From Candidatus Bathyanammoxibius amoris (GTDB lineage Bacteria > Planctomycetota > Brocadiia > Brocadiales > Bathyanammoxibiaceae), in the NCBI GenBank assembly GCA_024451685.1, contig JAMXCW010000001.1, forward strand, positions 186,001 through 250,000: DNA of 64,000 bases, given 5' to 3'. The translations under genes were made by a program, and so were the position numbers. Below, in pieces: positions 51,892 through 62,457 of this stretch (positions within the stretch are counted from its first letter, which is position 1; every line of letters starts with the position of its first letter). The notes beneath the pieces are model-generated. The model saw only the letters and a list, made by a program, of their open reading frames with translations. It did not search any database and was not told where the DNA came from.

Positions 51892-53340
51892 TCAAACGGT
51901 CAACTTTACGGGTTTTTCTATGAGATGCTTGTGTCTCTTCAGGACGGGCGCCACCGTATCCTTAAGGAAATCGTCCACCTGCTCCGGCGCGCGGCCGACA
52001 AATTTTCCCGGGTCGAGTACCTGGTCAAGTTGTTTTCTGTCGATAAAGGCGGAGAATTTGGGGTCTCCGGCGATCCTGTCGAGCAGGTCATTATCCGTGG
52101 CGCCTTCCTTGATGAGGCGGACGGCTTCCATTGCGTGGACGCGGATGCGTTCGTGAAGCTCCTGCCGGTCGCCACCGCCCTTGACGGCCGCCATGAGAAT
52201 GCGCTCGGTGGCCAGGAAGGGCAGTTCACTTCTCACATGGTGTTCTATTATGTTCGGGTTGACCTTTAGTCCTGCCGCGACGTTGTGTACGAGAGTGAGA
52301 AGACCTTCAGTAGCCATGAATGTCTCGGGTATGGAGATGCGGCGGTTGGCGGAGTCGTCGAGCGTCCTCTCGAACCACTGTCCGGCGGCGTTGAAGGCGG
52401 GGTTTAGACTGCCGCATATGACAAGACGCGCCAGCGACGCTGTCCGCTCAGAGAGTACCGGGTTTCTTTTATACGGCATGGCTGAGGAGCCCACCTGCTC
52501 CGCCTCAAACGGTTCTTCCGCCTCGCGCAGGTTTTGCAGCAGCCGGACGTCGTTGGAGAACTTGTGGGCCGACTGGGCTATCCCGCTCAAGAGGGCCAGG
52601 GCCTGGCTGTCAATCTTTCTGGAATAGGTCTGGCCGGTTACGGGATACGAGGCGCTGAAGCCCATCTTCTTTGCCACCAGTTCCTCAAGTCTTTTTATCT
52701 TTCCGGAGTCGCCGTCCAGGAGGGCCATAAAGCTGTCCTGCGTGCCGGTCGCGCCCTTTACGCCCCTGAACTTGAGCGTCCCGACCCGGTATTCCAGGTC
52801 CTCAAGGTCCAGCAGGAAATCCTGGAGCCAGAGACAGGCCCGCTTGCCGACTGTGGTAAGCTGGGCAGGCTGGTAGTGGGTAAAGGCCACGGTTACAAGG
52901 TCTCTGTGCGTGCCCGCCTGTTTCGACAGGGCATCTATGACGCCGGCCAGCCGTTTCTTTATTATTTCAAGGGCGCCGCGCATGATTATAAGGTCCGTAT
53001 TATCAAGGACGTAGGCGCTGGTGGCACCCAGGTGCATAATTGGCTTTGCGCCGGGACACTGCTCCCCAAAGACCCTCAGGTGGGCCATCACGTCGTGTCT
53101 TATCCGGGATTCGAGTTTACGCACCTCATCGTACGGTATGTCTTCGAGGTGGGCCTTCATCTCGTCTATCTGGGCCCCGGTTATGTTCTTAAGCCCGATT
53201 TCATGTTGCGCCTCTGCCAGGGCTATCCAGAGCCTGCGCCAGGTGGTGTGGCGGTTATTGTCGGAGAACAGCCGGGCCATCTCAGGGCCTGCGTATCTGT
53301 CCGCCAACGGATTCCGGTATGTGTCGTGTCTCTCTGTCAA
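51892..53340 (-). CDS. purB: Adenylosuccinate lyase
   Basis: A 482-residue fumarase-superfamily enzyme acting twice in purine synthesis. The N-terminus 'YRNPLADRYAGPEMARLFSDNNRHTTWRRLWIALAEAQ' and the signature 'QVGSSAMPYKRNPVLSE' are clear, and 'HLGATSAYVLDN' and 'AFTHYQPAQLTTVGKR' hold conserved catalytic histidines. The start is TTG with AGGAG nine bases before it. It lies in the run pyrE-purB-thiE, a nucleotide and cofactor group. Confidence 0.95.
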   Translation of the reverse strand: MTERHDTYRNPLADRYAGPEMARLFSDNNRHTTWRRLWIALAEAQHEIGLKNITGAQIDEMKAHLEDIPYDEVRKLESRIRHDVMAHLRVFGEQCPGAKPIMHLGATSAYVLDNTDLIIMRGALEIIKKRLAGVIDALSKQAGTHRDLVTVAFTHYQPAQLTTVGKRACLWLQDFLLDLEDLEYRVGTLKFRGVKGATGTQDSFMALLDGDSGKIKRLEELVAKKMGFSASYPVTGQTYSRKIDSQALALLSGIAQSAHKFSNDVRLLQNLREAEEPFEAEQVGSSAMPYKRNPVLSERTASLARLVICGSLNPAFNAAGQWFERTLDDSANRRISIPETFMATEGLLTLVHNVAAGLKVNPNIIEHHVRSELPFLATERILMAAVKGGGDRQELHERIRVHAMEAVRLIKEGATDNDLLDRIAGDPKFSAFIDRKQLDQVLDPGKFVGRAPEQVDDFLKDTVAPVLKRHKHLIEKPVKLTV

Positions 53341-53364
53341 GGAGTTTGGCTCCTGTCTATGCTT

Positions 53365-53904
53365 TCACGCCGTCAGAGCGCTCTTTGTGAAGAGGGCGTC
53401 GAAGGCCAGGCCCTTTGATTCGATGTGCTCCCTGCCGCCTTCTTCCCTGTCGATTACGCAGAGAACTTTATTGACCGTTGCGCCTGCCGCGCGCAGGGTG
53501 TCTGTCCCCGTGACGGACTGTCCCCCGGTCGTGACTACGTCCTCAATCAATAATACCTCCTCGCCCTCGGATAGTTGCCCCTCTATCTGGCGCGTGATAC
53601 CGTGTCCTTTTGGCGCCTTTCTGATGATTACAAACGGGAGGCCTGTTTTTATAGACAGCGCGGTGGCCAGGGGTATGCCCCCTATCTCCATCCCCGCAAG
53701 TCTTTTTGTTTCGGGAGGGACCATCTCGGCCAGAAGGTCTGTTATTGCCCCCAGGAGTCCCGGCCGGGTCTCAAAGGCGTATTTATCGAAGATGTAATCG
53801 CTCTTCCTGCCGGAACTGAGTGTGAATTCACCCGTCCTGTAGGCGGCCTGCATTATCTTTTTACCCAATTCTTCTTTTGTCGACGGCGACGCTGACATAG
53901 ACAT
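53365..53904 (-). CDS. pyrE: Orotate phosphoribosyltransferase
   Basis: A 179-residue type I phosphoribosyltransferase. 'GEFTLSSGRKSDYIFDKYAFETRPG' and the PRPP loop 'VLLIEDVVTTGGQSV' are diagnostic. It adds the ribose phosphate to orotate in pyrimidine synthesis. Two ATGs are possible two codons apart; neither has a clear ribosome binding site. It is first of the pyrE-purB-thiE run. The PyrF partner is not in the window. Confidence 0.93.
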   Translation of the reverse strand: MSMSASPSTKEELGKKIMQAAYRTGEFTLSSGRKSDYIFDKYAFETRPGLLGAITDLLAEMVPPETKRLAGMEIGGIPLATALSIKTGLPFVIIRKAPKGHGITRQIEGQLSEGEEVLLIEDVVTTGGQSVTGTDTLRAAGATVNKVLCVIDREEGGREHIESKGLAFDALFTKSALTA

Positions 53905-54275
53905 TTATACAGATACGGATACGGATGCTGACAATTACACAGGTATCAGGATAAACAGGAACAAAAAACATTTTAACACTTTTATCTGCTTATTAGTAGT
54001 ATATTTGTGGCGCGACGGCCTGTACCCCTGAGCCGTCGGTTCTATATTTACTGAGAAATTTACTGAGAAAAATTCTCCGGCCGTTTACAGGCCCCTTTGC
54101 ATCCTGAGACCTCTGCAAAACGTACAAACCTGTCATTGCGAGGAGCCGAAGGCGACGAAGCAATCGCGCAAGTGATTTTCACTAAGGGAGATGAGATTGC
54201 TTCGCTTCGCTCGCAATGACAATACGCAGCATTACTTTGCATTTTTCAGAAGTATCATCCTTTGATAAGAGGGTT
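53905..54275. other. Intergenic region between the MBOAT gene and pyrE
   Basis: The main feature is the inverted repeat at 54132-54220. A short direct repeat AATTTACTGAGAAA occurs twice near 54054-54070. No gene was found. Confidence 0.45.
54132..54220. repeat. Imperfect long inverted repeat (TCATTGCGAG...CTCGCAATGA type)
   Basis: GTCATTGCGAG at the left end and CTCGCAATGAC at the right end, with inner GAAGCAATC and GATTGCTTC arms, fold into one long hairpin with a loop of about 29 bases. This is the widely distributed non-coding 'cattgcgag...gaagcaatc' palindrome. It has no coding potential and lies between two same-strand genes. Confidence 0.75.
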
Positions 54276-55273
54276 TCAAAAAGGTATTCGAATTGTATGC
54301 AGCGCGAAGACCGTCTCCAGATTATGCACAAAGAGGACTCCGGGCACCACAATAGACGTCATTGTAGCGGTCCATCTTAGTAAGGCCAGGTCTTTTCTGT
54401 TTTTGTAATCCGTGATGTTTGCTGACAGCAGGTCATGCAGGAAGATACTCAGTACAAACATGAAGGATTGTATCAAAAAGAACGTCATCATAAAGCCGTT
54501 TATGGTGCCGGAGGCAAGGCTGATCGTGTATTCATGACACAGGCCGCTTACCGCAAAGACCAGGGGGATGCCCGTGTATAGTCGTTTGTGGCCTGTCAGC
54601 TGGTGATACACGTTGTCCATGAGCCATTCGTGCATGGGTTTGTTCCATCTCCTCCAGAACTCACCCGGGGATTGGGCGAATGCCGGGGCCCCGAAGAATT
54701 CAGCGACCTCGTAACCTATGAGACGGTAAACGTTTAGCACAAGGTTCGTGCCGCACATGAAGGACATGTAATACACAATCCCCAGCAGGATGTAGTTGAC
54801 AACCGGTGAAACCTGCCACCACCCCAGGTCCCTGTTGAGGACAAGAAACACGGCCCCCACTACACCGTATAAGATACTTTTCATGAGCTTTTTTAATATG
54901 GTCGAGGTGGGCAGGGTGCAGGCCCCTCTTGGGAGGCATCTGGTTATGTTTGTCGTATACAGGTGGTCGAAGGAGTGGAAGAACTTCCAGAAATCCTTGT
55001 AGTGGCCGGGGAGTGATTCGTATCTGTTATAGTAATCTATAAGCTTTAGTATATGTAGTAATGTGTATGACAGGAGTAACCAGTTTATTATGGGGTTTGA
55101 GAGGGGGAGTATTAGCGGAGCCAGGCCAAGGGGCAGCAGTGAGCCCCAGAACAGGAGTTTTTTTTTGAGCCGGGGTCAGCTCTTGATATTATCTGGTAGC
55201 CAAAGACCCTGAAAGAGACGTTTAGAACAAGTACTATAAGGACTATTGAAGACCACCTTATCTCTATATCCAT
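54276..55273 (-). pseudogene. MBOAT-family O-acyltransferase split by a one-base frameshift in an A9 run
   Basis: The N-terminal part (from the ATG at 55273) reads 'MDIEIRWSSIVLIVLVLNVSFRVFGYQI' and then goes out of frame at nine A residues (minus strand, 55158-55166), ending about 20 codons later. Reading one extra A there restores a frame that runs without a stop to 54276, adding 'LLFWGSLLPLGLAPLILPLS' and an amphipathic stretch. The total is about 330 residues. MBOAT motifs are in the second part: 'SPGEFWRRWNKPMHEWLMDN' and the catalytic His in 'GLCHEYT'. Such enzymes acylate lipids or polysaccharides at the membrane. It may be a pseudogene, a sequence error, or a gene expressed by slippage. 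It lies 45 bp after groEL. Confidence 0.75.
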
Positions 55274-55318
55274 TCGGCAGTCACCCCCATCCATTGTAGT
55301 AATGTAGTAAGGCGATTA

Positions 55319-57031
<1,713 letters not shown>

Positions 57032-57114
57032 GGTGCGCCAACCTCCTGCGCGGAAACGCAAAATGGGTTATCGTTTGTAGACGTTTGTGCGTAAACAGCG
57101 GTCGGTGTGCCTTC

Positions 57115-57402
57115 TCAAGCATAAACGGCCAGTATGTCTTCTTCAGACATAATAAGGTATTCCTCGTCGTCGATTATGACCTCCGTGCCCCCATATGATG
57201 AGAAAATCACGCGGTCACCCTTCTTCAGCTGACTCTTAACCCTCTGGCCGCTCTTCAGGAGCTTGCCGTCTCCCAGTTCAACCACCTTTCCCTCCCGGGG
57301 TTTTTCCTTTGCGGACTCGGGAAGTAGAATCCCGCCGGCAGTCTTTTCTTCAGGTTCGAGTCTCTTTACCAGGACCTTTTCCCCGATAGGTTTTACCTTC
57401 AT
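57115..57402 (-). CDS. groS: Co-chaperonin GroES
   Basis: A 95-residue GroES. 'VKPIGEKVLVKRLEPEEKTAGGILLPESAKEKP' with the mobile loop and the closing 'YLIMSEEDILAVYA' are typical. AGGAGAGG precedes the ATG. It lies 22 bp after a response-regulator gene and 83 bp before groEL. No CIRCE element (GAGTGCTAA inverted repeat) is seen near it, so HrcA control is not supported here; the transcript may start before the response regulator. Confidence 0.96.
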   Translation of the reverse strand: MKVKPIGEKVLVKRLEPEEKTAGGILLPESAKEKPREGKVVELGDGKLLKSGQRVKSQLKKGDRVIFSSYGGTEVIIDDEEYLIMSEEDILAVYA

Positions 57403-57424
57403 AGCGAACGCCTCTCCTTAATTA

Positions 57425-57961
57425 TTATATGTGGATTCCCTTAAAATCTTCTCTTTCCCAGTAGTATTTCTTCATTATCTGTTTCATGGCAAAGTGCAGT
57501 ACGTCGAGCTTAATAGGCTTGGAGATAACCGCGTAGGCCTCTGCGGAGATTGCCCTCAACAACATCTCCTTTGATGCGTCCCTTGAGAGCAGGATGCACG
57601 GGAGGACGACTTGGAACTCTTTCTTTATGAACCCGAACGTATCGAGACCGCTTATGTCCGGCAGGTTCATGTCCGTTATAAGCGCGTGGATGACCACTTC
57701 TCTCGCAATCTCCACGGCTTCCCTGCCCGAACCGGCCAGATAGGTATTATAACCCTCTGGCTCGAAAAAATCCTTTATAATCTCCCTGGAGGTCTCGTCC
57801 GTGTCAGTGATGAGCAGAGAGTATTGCTTTCGGTTACTGTAAGGTGAACAAATTGCTACCATGGCAATCTTTTGTGCAAAATAAATGCCAATAACACGCA
57901 CAAGTTCAGGGTTGATACATTCATACATTTCCGTGGGCACCGGCGTGGCGATACAACACAT
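57425..57961 (-). CDS. Single-domain response regulator upstream of groESL
   Basis: A protein of up to 178 residues, mostly one receiver domain. The phospho-acceptor Asp97 lies in 'ALITDMNLPDISGLDTFGF', the acidic pocket in 'LLITDTDETSREII', Ser126 in 'CILLSRDAS' and Lys148 in 'AVISKPIKLD'. There is no output domain, so it probably works by protein contacts. The true start is uncertain: ATGs at 57961, 57928 and 57862 are all in frame and the first 45 residues do not look like the receiver fold. It sits only 22 bp before groES on the same strand, which suggests co-transcription. Confidence 0.75.
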   Translation of the reverse strand: MCCIATPVPTEMYECINPELVRVIGIYFAQKIAMVAICSPYSNRKQYSLLITDTDETSREIIKDFFEPEGYNTYLAGSGREAVEIAREVVIHALITDMNLPDISGLDTFGFIKKEFQVVLPCILLSRDASKEMLLRAISAEAYAVISKPIKLDVLHFAMKQIMKKYYWEREDFKGIHI

Positions 57962-58636
57962 AAGGTTTTATGGTGTTAGTACTTAGTGGGGAAGTCGAAA
58001 TCTGTGCCTTTTTTTATGAGGTCAGATGCATGGTCCCTACAGTCTATGTGGCGTGTTAATCTCCTGCCGAAATGGCAGTTTTTACGGGGTCATCAAAATG
58101 GTACGTCCGACACCGCGATTTGATACTTTACAGACTGCGGTTGTTCTTGGCAGAGTGAGGGGTGCTGTTGCATTATCGCTGTTGTGGCCTGTCATCCACC
58201 TTAAAAGTGTTAATTCTTCACAATTTTGGTGGCAGTCCAGCAGGGTAAAGGGGGCGCGGTTCATGCCGTGCCTGAAGCGCATGCCCCGGCCCCGCTTGCC
58301 TCAATTTTTTCGGTTTCTTAATTAATTAATTTCTCAAAATATGTGTTAACACCCGCGCAACAGTCTCTCTTAAATGTTTTTACAGAAGTACTTATGCGTG
58401 TTGTCTATTGACAAATCACCGGGGGGTCTTTATCATGGATCATCTGTTTCCAGTAACGTACTCTGTGGGGCAAAAGGTTTATAATTGTTATTTACAGAAA
58501 AGAGTTGCCCTTGCCGAGAGCTTTTTGGCAGGAAGGCGGCGGCCCGGGATGTCGTGTCTGTTTGTCGGAGGGGCCGTTTATAATGATGATACCGGGAGTT
58601 AAATTTATCTCTCTTACCGGGACCTAGGAGAAGAGG
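57962..58636. other. Divergent intergenic region before lpxD
   Basis: No convincing gene in 675 bp; the short open frames lack ribosome binding sites. A weak hairpin CTGCC-GAAAT-GGCAG followed by T5 (58064-58083) is a possible plus-strand terminator with no gene before it. The lpxD promoter is at 58408-58436, followed by a roughly 195-base leader. The AT-rich TTAATTAATTAATT stretch lies near 58318. Confidence 0.4.
58408..58436 (+). promoter_or_regulatory. Sigma-70 promoter for lpxD-lpxI
   Basis: TTGACA (58408-58413), a 17-base spacer and TATCAT (58431-58436), facing lpxD. The match to the housekeeping consensus is good. The leader to the lpxD ATG would be about 195 bases long. Confidence 0.65.
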
Positions 58637-59686
58637 ATGGAGAAAACCCTTGGAGAGCTGGCCGAGTACGTAGGTGGTACGGTAAAGGGAGACAAGAACA
58701 TAAGGATCCGTGGAATTAAGGCCATGGACGATGCCGAAGAGGGATACGTTACCTTCCTGGCCAATGAGAAGTATGAGAAGAAATTAAACAATACCGCAGC
58801 ATCCGCCATCATCGTCTCACCCAAGTTCCAGGATTTAGATAAACCTCTTCTTATCAGCAAAAACCCCTATCTGGCGTTTGCCAAGATAGTGGACCTCATG
58901 ATGAACCCGGAGACGGAATACCCGAAGACCATTGACAAAACTGCCGTAATAAGCCCTTCGGCTCAGACCGGTAAGGACGTGAGTATATTCTCTCACGTCT
59001 ACGTGGGAGAACGTACGGTTCTCGGTGACAACGTGGTCCTTATGCCCAAGGTCTATATCGGGGACGATTGTGAGATTGGAGATAATACGGTAATACATCC
59101 CAATGTGGTTATCTACGCGAATACGAAGATAGGCAGGAACGTTACAATCCACGCCAATACCGTGCTCGGCAGCGGCGGTTTCGGCTATGCCCCGGACGGC
59201 AGCGGTTATTTTGACATCCCTCAGGTGGGCGAGACCGTGATAGAGGACGACGTGGTGATAGGTGACAACACCACCATACAGAGGGGCGCCCTGGATGCTA
59301 CCCGGATAGGCAGGGGCACAAAGATAGGCAGTCAATGTCAGATTGCACACAACGTTGAGATTGGAGAAAACACACTGCTGATAGGCCAGATAGGCGTGGC
59401 CGGGACCGCAAAGATAGGCAGTAACTGCATCCTGGCAGGGGGTGTGGGCGTCGTGGGGCACGTTACCGTGGGTGACAGGGTCACGATCGGCGCGCGCGCC
59501 GGCGTGACGAACGACCTCCCCGGCGGCGATACTTACCTGGGTTACCCGGCCGTCTCTATAAAAAAGATGCGTCGTTCACAAATGGCCGCGCACAGGCTGC
59601 CCAATCTCATCGAGGACATGAGGTCGTTAAAAAGGCGGATACGGGACCTGGAAGAGAAGCTCGGATGGAAAAAATCGGACTCATAG
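58637..59686 (+). CDS. lpxD: UDP-3-O-acylglucosamine N-acyltransferase
   Basis: A 349-residue enzyme of lipid A synthesis that adds the second acyl chain. The N-terminal uridine-binding domain begins 'MEKTLGELAEYVGGTV'. Left-handed beta-helix hexapeptide repeats ('IGDDCEIGDNTVIHPNVVIYANTKIGRNVTIHANTVLG') follow, with the catalytic His region 'SQCQIAHNVEIG'. The C-terminal coiled coil ('LIEDMRSLKRRIRDLEEKLG') is typical. AGGAGAAGAGG precedes the ATG. Its last 22 bases overlap the start of lpxI, so the two are translated together. It shows that lipid A and an outer membrane are made. Confidence 0.96.
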   Translation: MEKTLGELAEYVGGTVKGDKNIRIRGIKAMDDAEEGYVTFLANEKYEKKLNNTAASAIIVSPKFQDLDKPLLISKNPYLAFAKIVDLMMNPETEYPKTIDKTAVISPSAQTGKDVSIFSHVYVGERTVLGDNVVLMPKVYIGDDCEIGDNTVIHPNVVIYANTKIGRNVTIHANTVLGSGGFGYAPDGSGYFDIPQVGETVIEDDVVIGDNTTIQRGALDATRIGRGTKIGSQCQIAHNVEIGENTLLIGQIGVAGTAKIGSNCILAGGVGVVGHVTVGDRVTIGARAGVTNDLPGGDTYLGYPAVSIKKMRRSQMAAHRLPNLIEDMRSLKRRIRDLEEKLGWKKSDS

Positions 59687-60483
59687 CGGGAAACGGGCGC
59701 TTTCCCATATTGTTCGCGCAGGGGGCGAGGGAGAATAACGTCAAGGTTGTCGCCGTGGGTATAGAGGGAGAGACCTCGCCGGAGATAAAGGACTTTGTGG
59801 AGAGCCTCCACTGGATAAAGCTCGCCCAGCTGGGCAAGCTCATCAAGTGCCTGAAAAGTGAGGGGGTTACCAGGGCCGTTATGGCAGGGGGCCTGACAAA
59901 ATCAAAGATGTACTCCCGCTTCCCGTTCCTTAAATACCGGCCCGACTGGCGGGGAATCAGCCTGTTTTATAGACAGGTCAGGGACAGGAACGACCACACC
60001 CTCCTGAGCGCCGTGGCCGACGAACTGGCCAAGGACGGCATAAAACTGGAGAGTTCCGTGCTTTTCGTGCCACAACTGCTTGCCCAAAAAGGTTGTCTTA
60101 CCACAAGGGAGCCGTCAGAGAACGAGAATAAGGATATCGAATACGGCTGGAATGTCGCCAAGGAGATAGCGCGGCTGGGGGTAGGCCAGAGCATCGTGGT
60201 GAAGGACCAGGTGGTGGTTGCCGTTGAGGCCATAGAGGGCACCGACGAGACCCTGCTCCGGGGGAGCAAGCTTGCCAGGGGAGGAGTGGTGGCAATAAAG
60301 GTGAGCAAGGAAGACCTGGACATGAGGTTCGACGTACCGACGATCGGTCCGGAGACGGTGAAGACGCTGAAGCACGCCGGTGTGACGTGTCTTGCGATAG
60401 AGGCGGGGCGGACCCTGGTGCTTGACAGGGACGAGGTCAAACATGCCGCCGACAGGGCGGGGGTCTGTATAATCGCCCGCTAG
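59665..60483 (+). CDS. lpxI: UDP-2,3-diacylglucosamine pyrophosphatase LpxI
   Basis: A 272-residue LpxI. 'IGLIAGNGRFPILFAQGARENNVKVVAVGIEGET' is diagnostic, with 'RAVMAGGLTKSKM', 'RDRNDHTLLSAVADELAKDGI', 'SIVVKDQVVVAVEAIEGTDETLLRG' and 'FDVPTIGPETVKTLKHAGV'. It cleaves UDP-2,3-diacylglucosamine to give lipid X; LpxI replaces LpxH in several groups. It overlaps the end of lpxD. A palindrome 29 bp after the stop may end the transcript. Confidence 0.95.
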   Translation: MEKIGLIAGNGRFPILFAQGARENNVKVVAVGIEGETSPEIKDFVESLHWIKLAQLGKLIKCLKSEGVTRAVMAGGLTKSKMYSRFPFLKYRPDWRGISLFYRQVRDRNDHTLLSAVADELAKDGIKLESSVLFVPQLLAQKGCLTTREPSENENKDIEYGWNVAKEIARLGVGQSIVVKDQVVVAVEAIEGTDETLLRGSKLARGGVVAIKVSKEDLDMRFDVPTIGPETVKTLKHAGVTCLAIEAGRTLVLDRDEVKHAADRAGVCIIAR

Positions 60484-60511
60484 CGAATAACAAAAACATT
60501 ATATTCTATTG

Positions 60512-60537
60512 CAGGGGCACGGCATGCCGTGCCCCTG
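60512..60537. repeat. Perfect 26-bp palindrome between lpxI and the decarboxylase gene
   Basis: The half-site CAGGGGCACGGCA is followed by its exact reverse complement. It shares the GGGGCA/TGCCCC arms with 28453-28480 but has a different centre (CGGCATGCCG instead of CGTTGCAACG). It is 29 bp after the lpxI stop and 24 bp before the next start; it may work as a terminator. Confidence 0.7.
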
Positions 60538-60561
60538 TCCAATTACGGGTTTAGGAGATAA

Positions 60562-62241
60562 ATGGCTGAGACACAGGGATGGAACGTGGGGCGGTATCTG
60601 CTGCGCCGTTTGGAACAGGCCGGTCTCAGGCACGTCTTCGGCGTGCCAGGGGACTTTGTGCTGGGGTTCATGGACCAGATCCTGGAGAGCGGCGTCGAGC
60701 TTGTCACCACGTGCAATGAGCTCAACGCCGGATACGCGGCCGACGGTTACGCGCGTATTAACGGCATTGGCGGTGTGGTCACGACTTACGCCGTCGGTGA
60801 GTTTAGCGCGATTAACGCGGTGGCGGGCGCGTACTCGGAGAAGGTGCCGGTCGTTGCAATTACCGGGGCCCCTACGGTCGCCAATCGCAAGCACGCGGCG
60901 GTGCTGCATCATACCCTGGGCGACTATAACATCCCCGTGGAGGTCTTTCAGAGGGTGACCGTCGCCGCGGTGTCGCTTACCGACCCGGTCAAGGCGCCGG
61001 AACAGATTGATAAGGCGCTTCGTGCCTGCCTGTATCACAAGCGGCCCGTGTACATTGAGCTGCCTAGCGATATTACACGTCAGGCTTGTGCTGAACCCGG
61101 GGACTTTGAGTTTCCGGAACCGATGGCCAGTGACCCGGCGGCCCTGGCAGAGGCGGTTGATGAAGCGGTTGCGTTGTTGGGTGGTTGCAATAATCCGGCA
61201 ATACTCGCAGGGGTGGAAATCCACCGGTACGGTCTTCAGGAATCCGCCGGTAAATTACTCGAGAAAACGGGCTATCCGTTCGCGACGATGCTGCTTGGCA
61301 AGACGGTGCTTCCCGAAAAAAACCCCCAGTTCATCGGCCTTTATGAAGGTATGTCCAGCCGGGATTACGTGAGGGAACGCATCGAAAACGCCGGTGGTCT
61401 CTTATGTCTGGGCACATTTATGAGCGACATTAACCTGGGCGGGTTCACGGCCAAGCTGGACAATGACAGGCTTATCGTGGCACGGGATGGACGGGTACGA
61501 ATCAAGAATCATTACTATAATCAGGTTAGTCTGAGGGATTTCATCAAAAAACTGACGGAGAAGCTTCCGGCTGGGTCACCGGAGAGTTTTGACGTCAGGC
61601 CTGCCGTAGATTCCTGCACGCATCGTAAATCTGCGGCCTTCGAGCCCCAAGCTGAACAGAAACTGACTAACCACCGTTTTTATGACCGCATGGCGCATTT
61701 TATACAGGCGGATGATATTGTTATAGCCGACGGGGGCAGCGCCATCTTCAGCGCGGGCGAGGTGTTTATGCCGGACGAGGTGACGTTTATCGGGCAGGCC
61801 TTTTATTGTTCCATTGGCTATACCGTGGGGGCCGTACTCGGAGCCGGCCTGGCTGCACCGAAGCGGCGTGTTGTCGTCTTCGTGGGTGACGGTGCCTTTC
61901 AGCTCACCTGCCAGGAGTTGTCGACCGTTATACGTAACAATCTGGATGCCATCGTTTTTGTTATTAATAACGACGGATATACCGTTGAACGGCTTATTAT
62001 CGACGGACCTTACAACGACATCCAACCGTGGAAATACCACCTCTTACCGGATGTTTTCGGCGGCGGCTGGGGTTGTGAAGTACATACGGAGGGTGATTTG
62101 GAAGACGCCCTGGAAACCGCGAAGAAGAATCAGGGCCTTTCTCTGATAGAAGTCCACTTCGACAGGATGGACTGCAGCGATTCACTGCGCCGTGCGTGTG
62201 AGCAGATGGCCGCCCAGTATAAACGCGCAAATCCTAAATAA
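60562..62241 (+). CDS. Thiamine-diphosphate-dependent 2-oxoacid decarboxylase (pyruvate/indolepyruvate decarboxylase type)
   Basis: A 559-residue enzyme of the pyruvate/indolepyruvate decarboxylase group. Catalytic residues of that group are visible: Asp31 in 'GVPGDF', Glu53 in 'TCNELNAGYAADGYAR', the His pair H116-H117 in 'AVLHHTLGDYN' and the Glu in 'NDGYTVERLI'. The thiamine diphosphate motif is 'FVGDGAFQLTCQELSTVIRNNLDAIVFVINN'. It splits a 2-oxo acid into an aldehyde and CO2. The exact substrate cannot be read from sequence. AGGAG precedes the ATG. Such enzymes are uncommon in strict anaerobes, so it may be gained by transfer; its neighbours do not indicate a pathway. Confidence 0.88.
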   Translation: MAETQGWNVGRYLLRRLEQAGLRHVFGVPGDFVLGFMDQILESGVELVTTCNELNAGYAADGYARINGIGGVVTTYAVGEFSAINAVAGAYSEKVPVVAITGAPTVANRKHAAVLHHTLGDYNIPVEVFQRVTVAAVSLTDPVKAPEQIDKALRACLYHKRPVYIELPSDITRQACAEPGDFEFPEPMASDPAALAEAVDEAVALLGGCNNPAILAGVEIHRYGLQESAGKLLEKTGYPFATMLLGKTVLPEKNPQFIGLYEGMSSRDYVRERIENAGGLLCLGTFMSDINLGGFTAKLDNDRLIVARDGRVRIKNHYYNQVSLRDFIKKLTEKLPAGSPESFDVRPAVDSCTHRKSAAFEPQAEQKLTNHRFYDRMAHFIQADDIVIADGGSAIFSAGEVFMPDEVTFIGQAFYCSIGYTVGAVLGAGLAAPKRRVVVFVGDGAFQLTCQELSTVIRNNLDAIVFVINNDGYTVERLIIDGPYNDIQPWKYHLLPDVFGGGWGCEVHTEGDLEDALETAKKNQGLSLIEVHFDRMDCSDSLRRACEQMAAQYKRANPK

Positions 62242-62330
62242 CGTCTTCATTGCACAGTGGAGCCTGCCGCACCGCCCGTACAAATGGCCCAACCGCATTA
62301 CACTAAAACAAGACATGAAACATTGTGGCA

Positions 62331-62352
62331 GGGTCAATTCGTGAATTGCCCC
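62331..62352. repeat. Degenerate palindrome of the GGGGCA...TGCCCC family
   Basis: GGGTCAATTC-GT-GAATTGCCCC is a decayed version of the palindromes at 28453 and 60512: one arm keeps GCCCC, the other has lost a G (GGGT). The centre is AATTCGTGAATT. It lies between the decarboxylase gene and the heptosyltransferase gene, which converge here. Confidence 0.55.
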
Positions 62353-62457
62353 TACAACTGCCAAAAGACGAATTAAGCCATGCAGGGTATGTTGTAATGT
62401 ATTGGTAGTCGTGGTGAGGGGTAGACTTACAATAAATGCCGGGGGCTAAACAGACCT

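Noticed and set aside
54132-54220. CRISPR or insertion sequence at the long inverted repeat
   Set aside because: There is only one pair of inverted arms, no regular spacers and no transposase; it is a common non-coding palindrome.
57403-57424. CIRCE (HrcA) element before groES
   Set aside because: No TTAGCACTC/GAGTGCTAA inverted repeat exists in the short gap or just upstream.
58026-58325. A 99-codon open frame in the response regulator-lpxD gap
   Set aside because: No ribosome binding site, no recognisable protein pattern, and a weak hairpin with T5 lies within it.
58408-58602. A 64-codon open frame before lpxD starting at TTG
   Set aside because: Its first codons are the -35 box TTGACA of a good promoter, there is no ribosome binding site, and the product matches nothing known; it is leader, not a gene.
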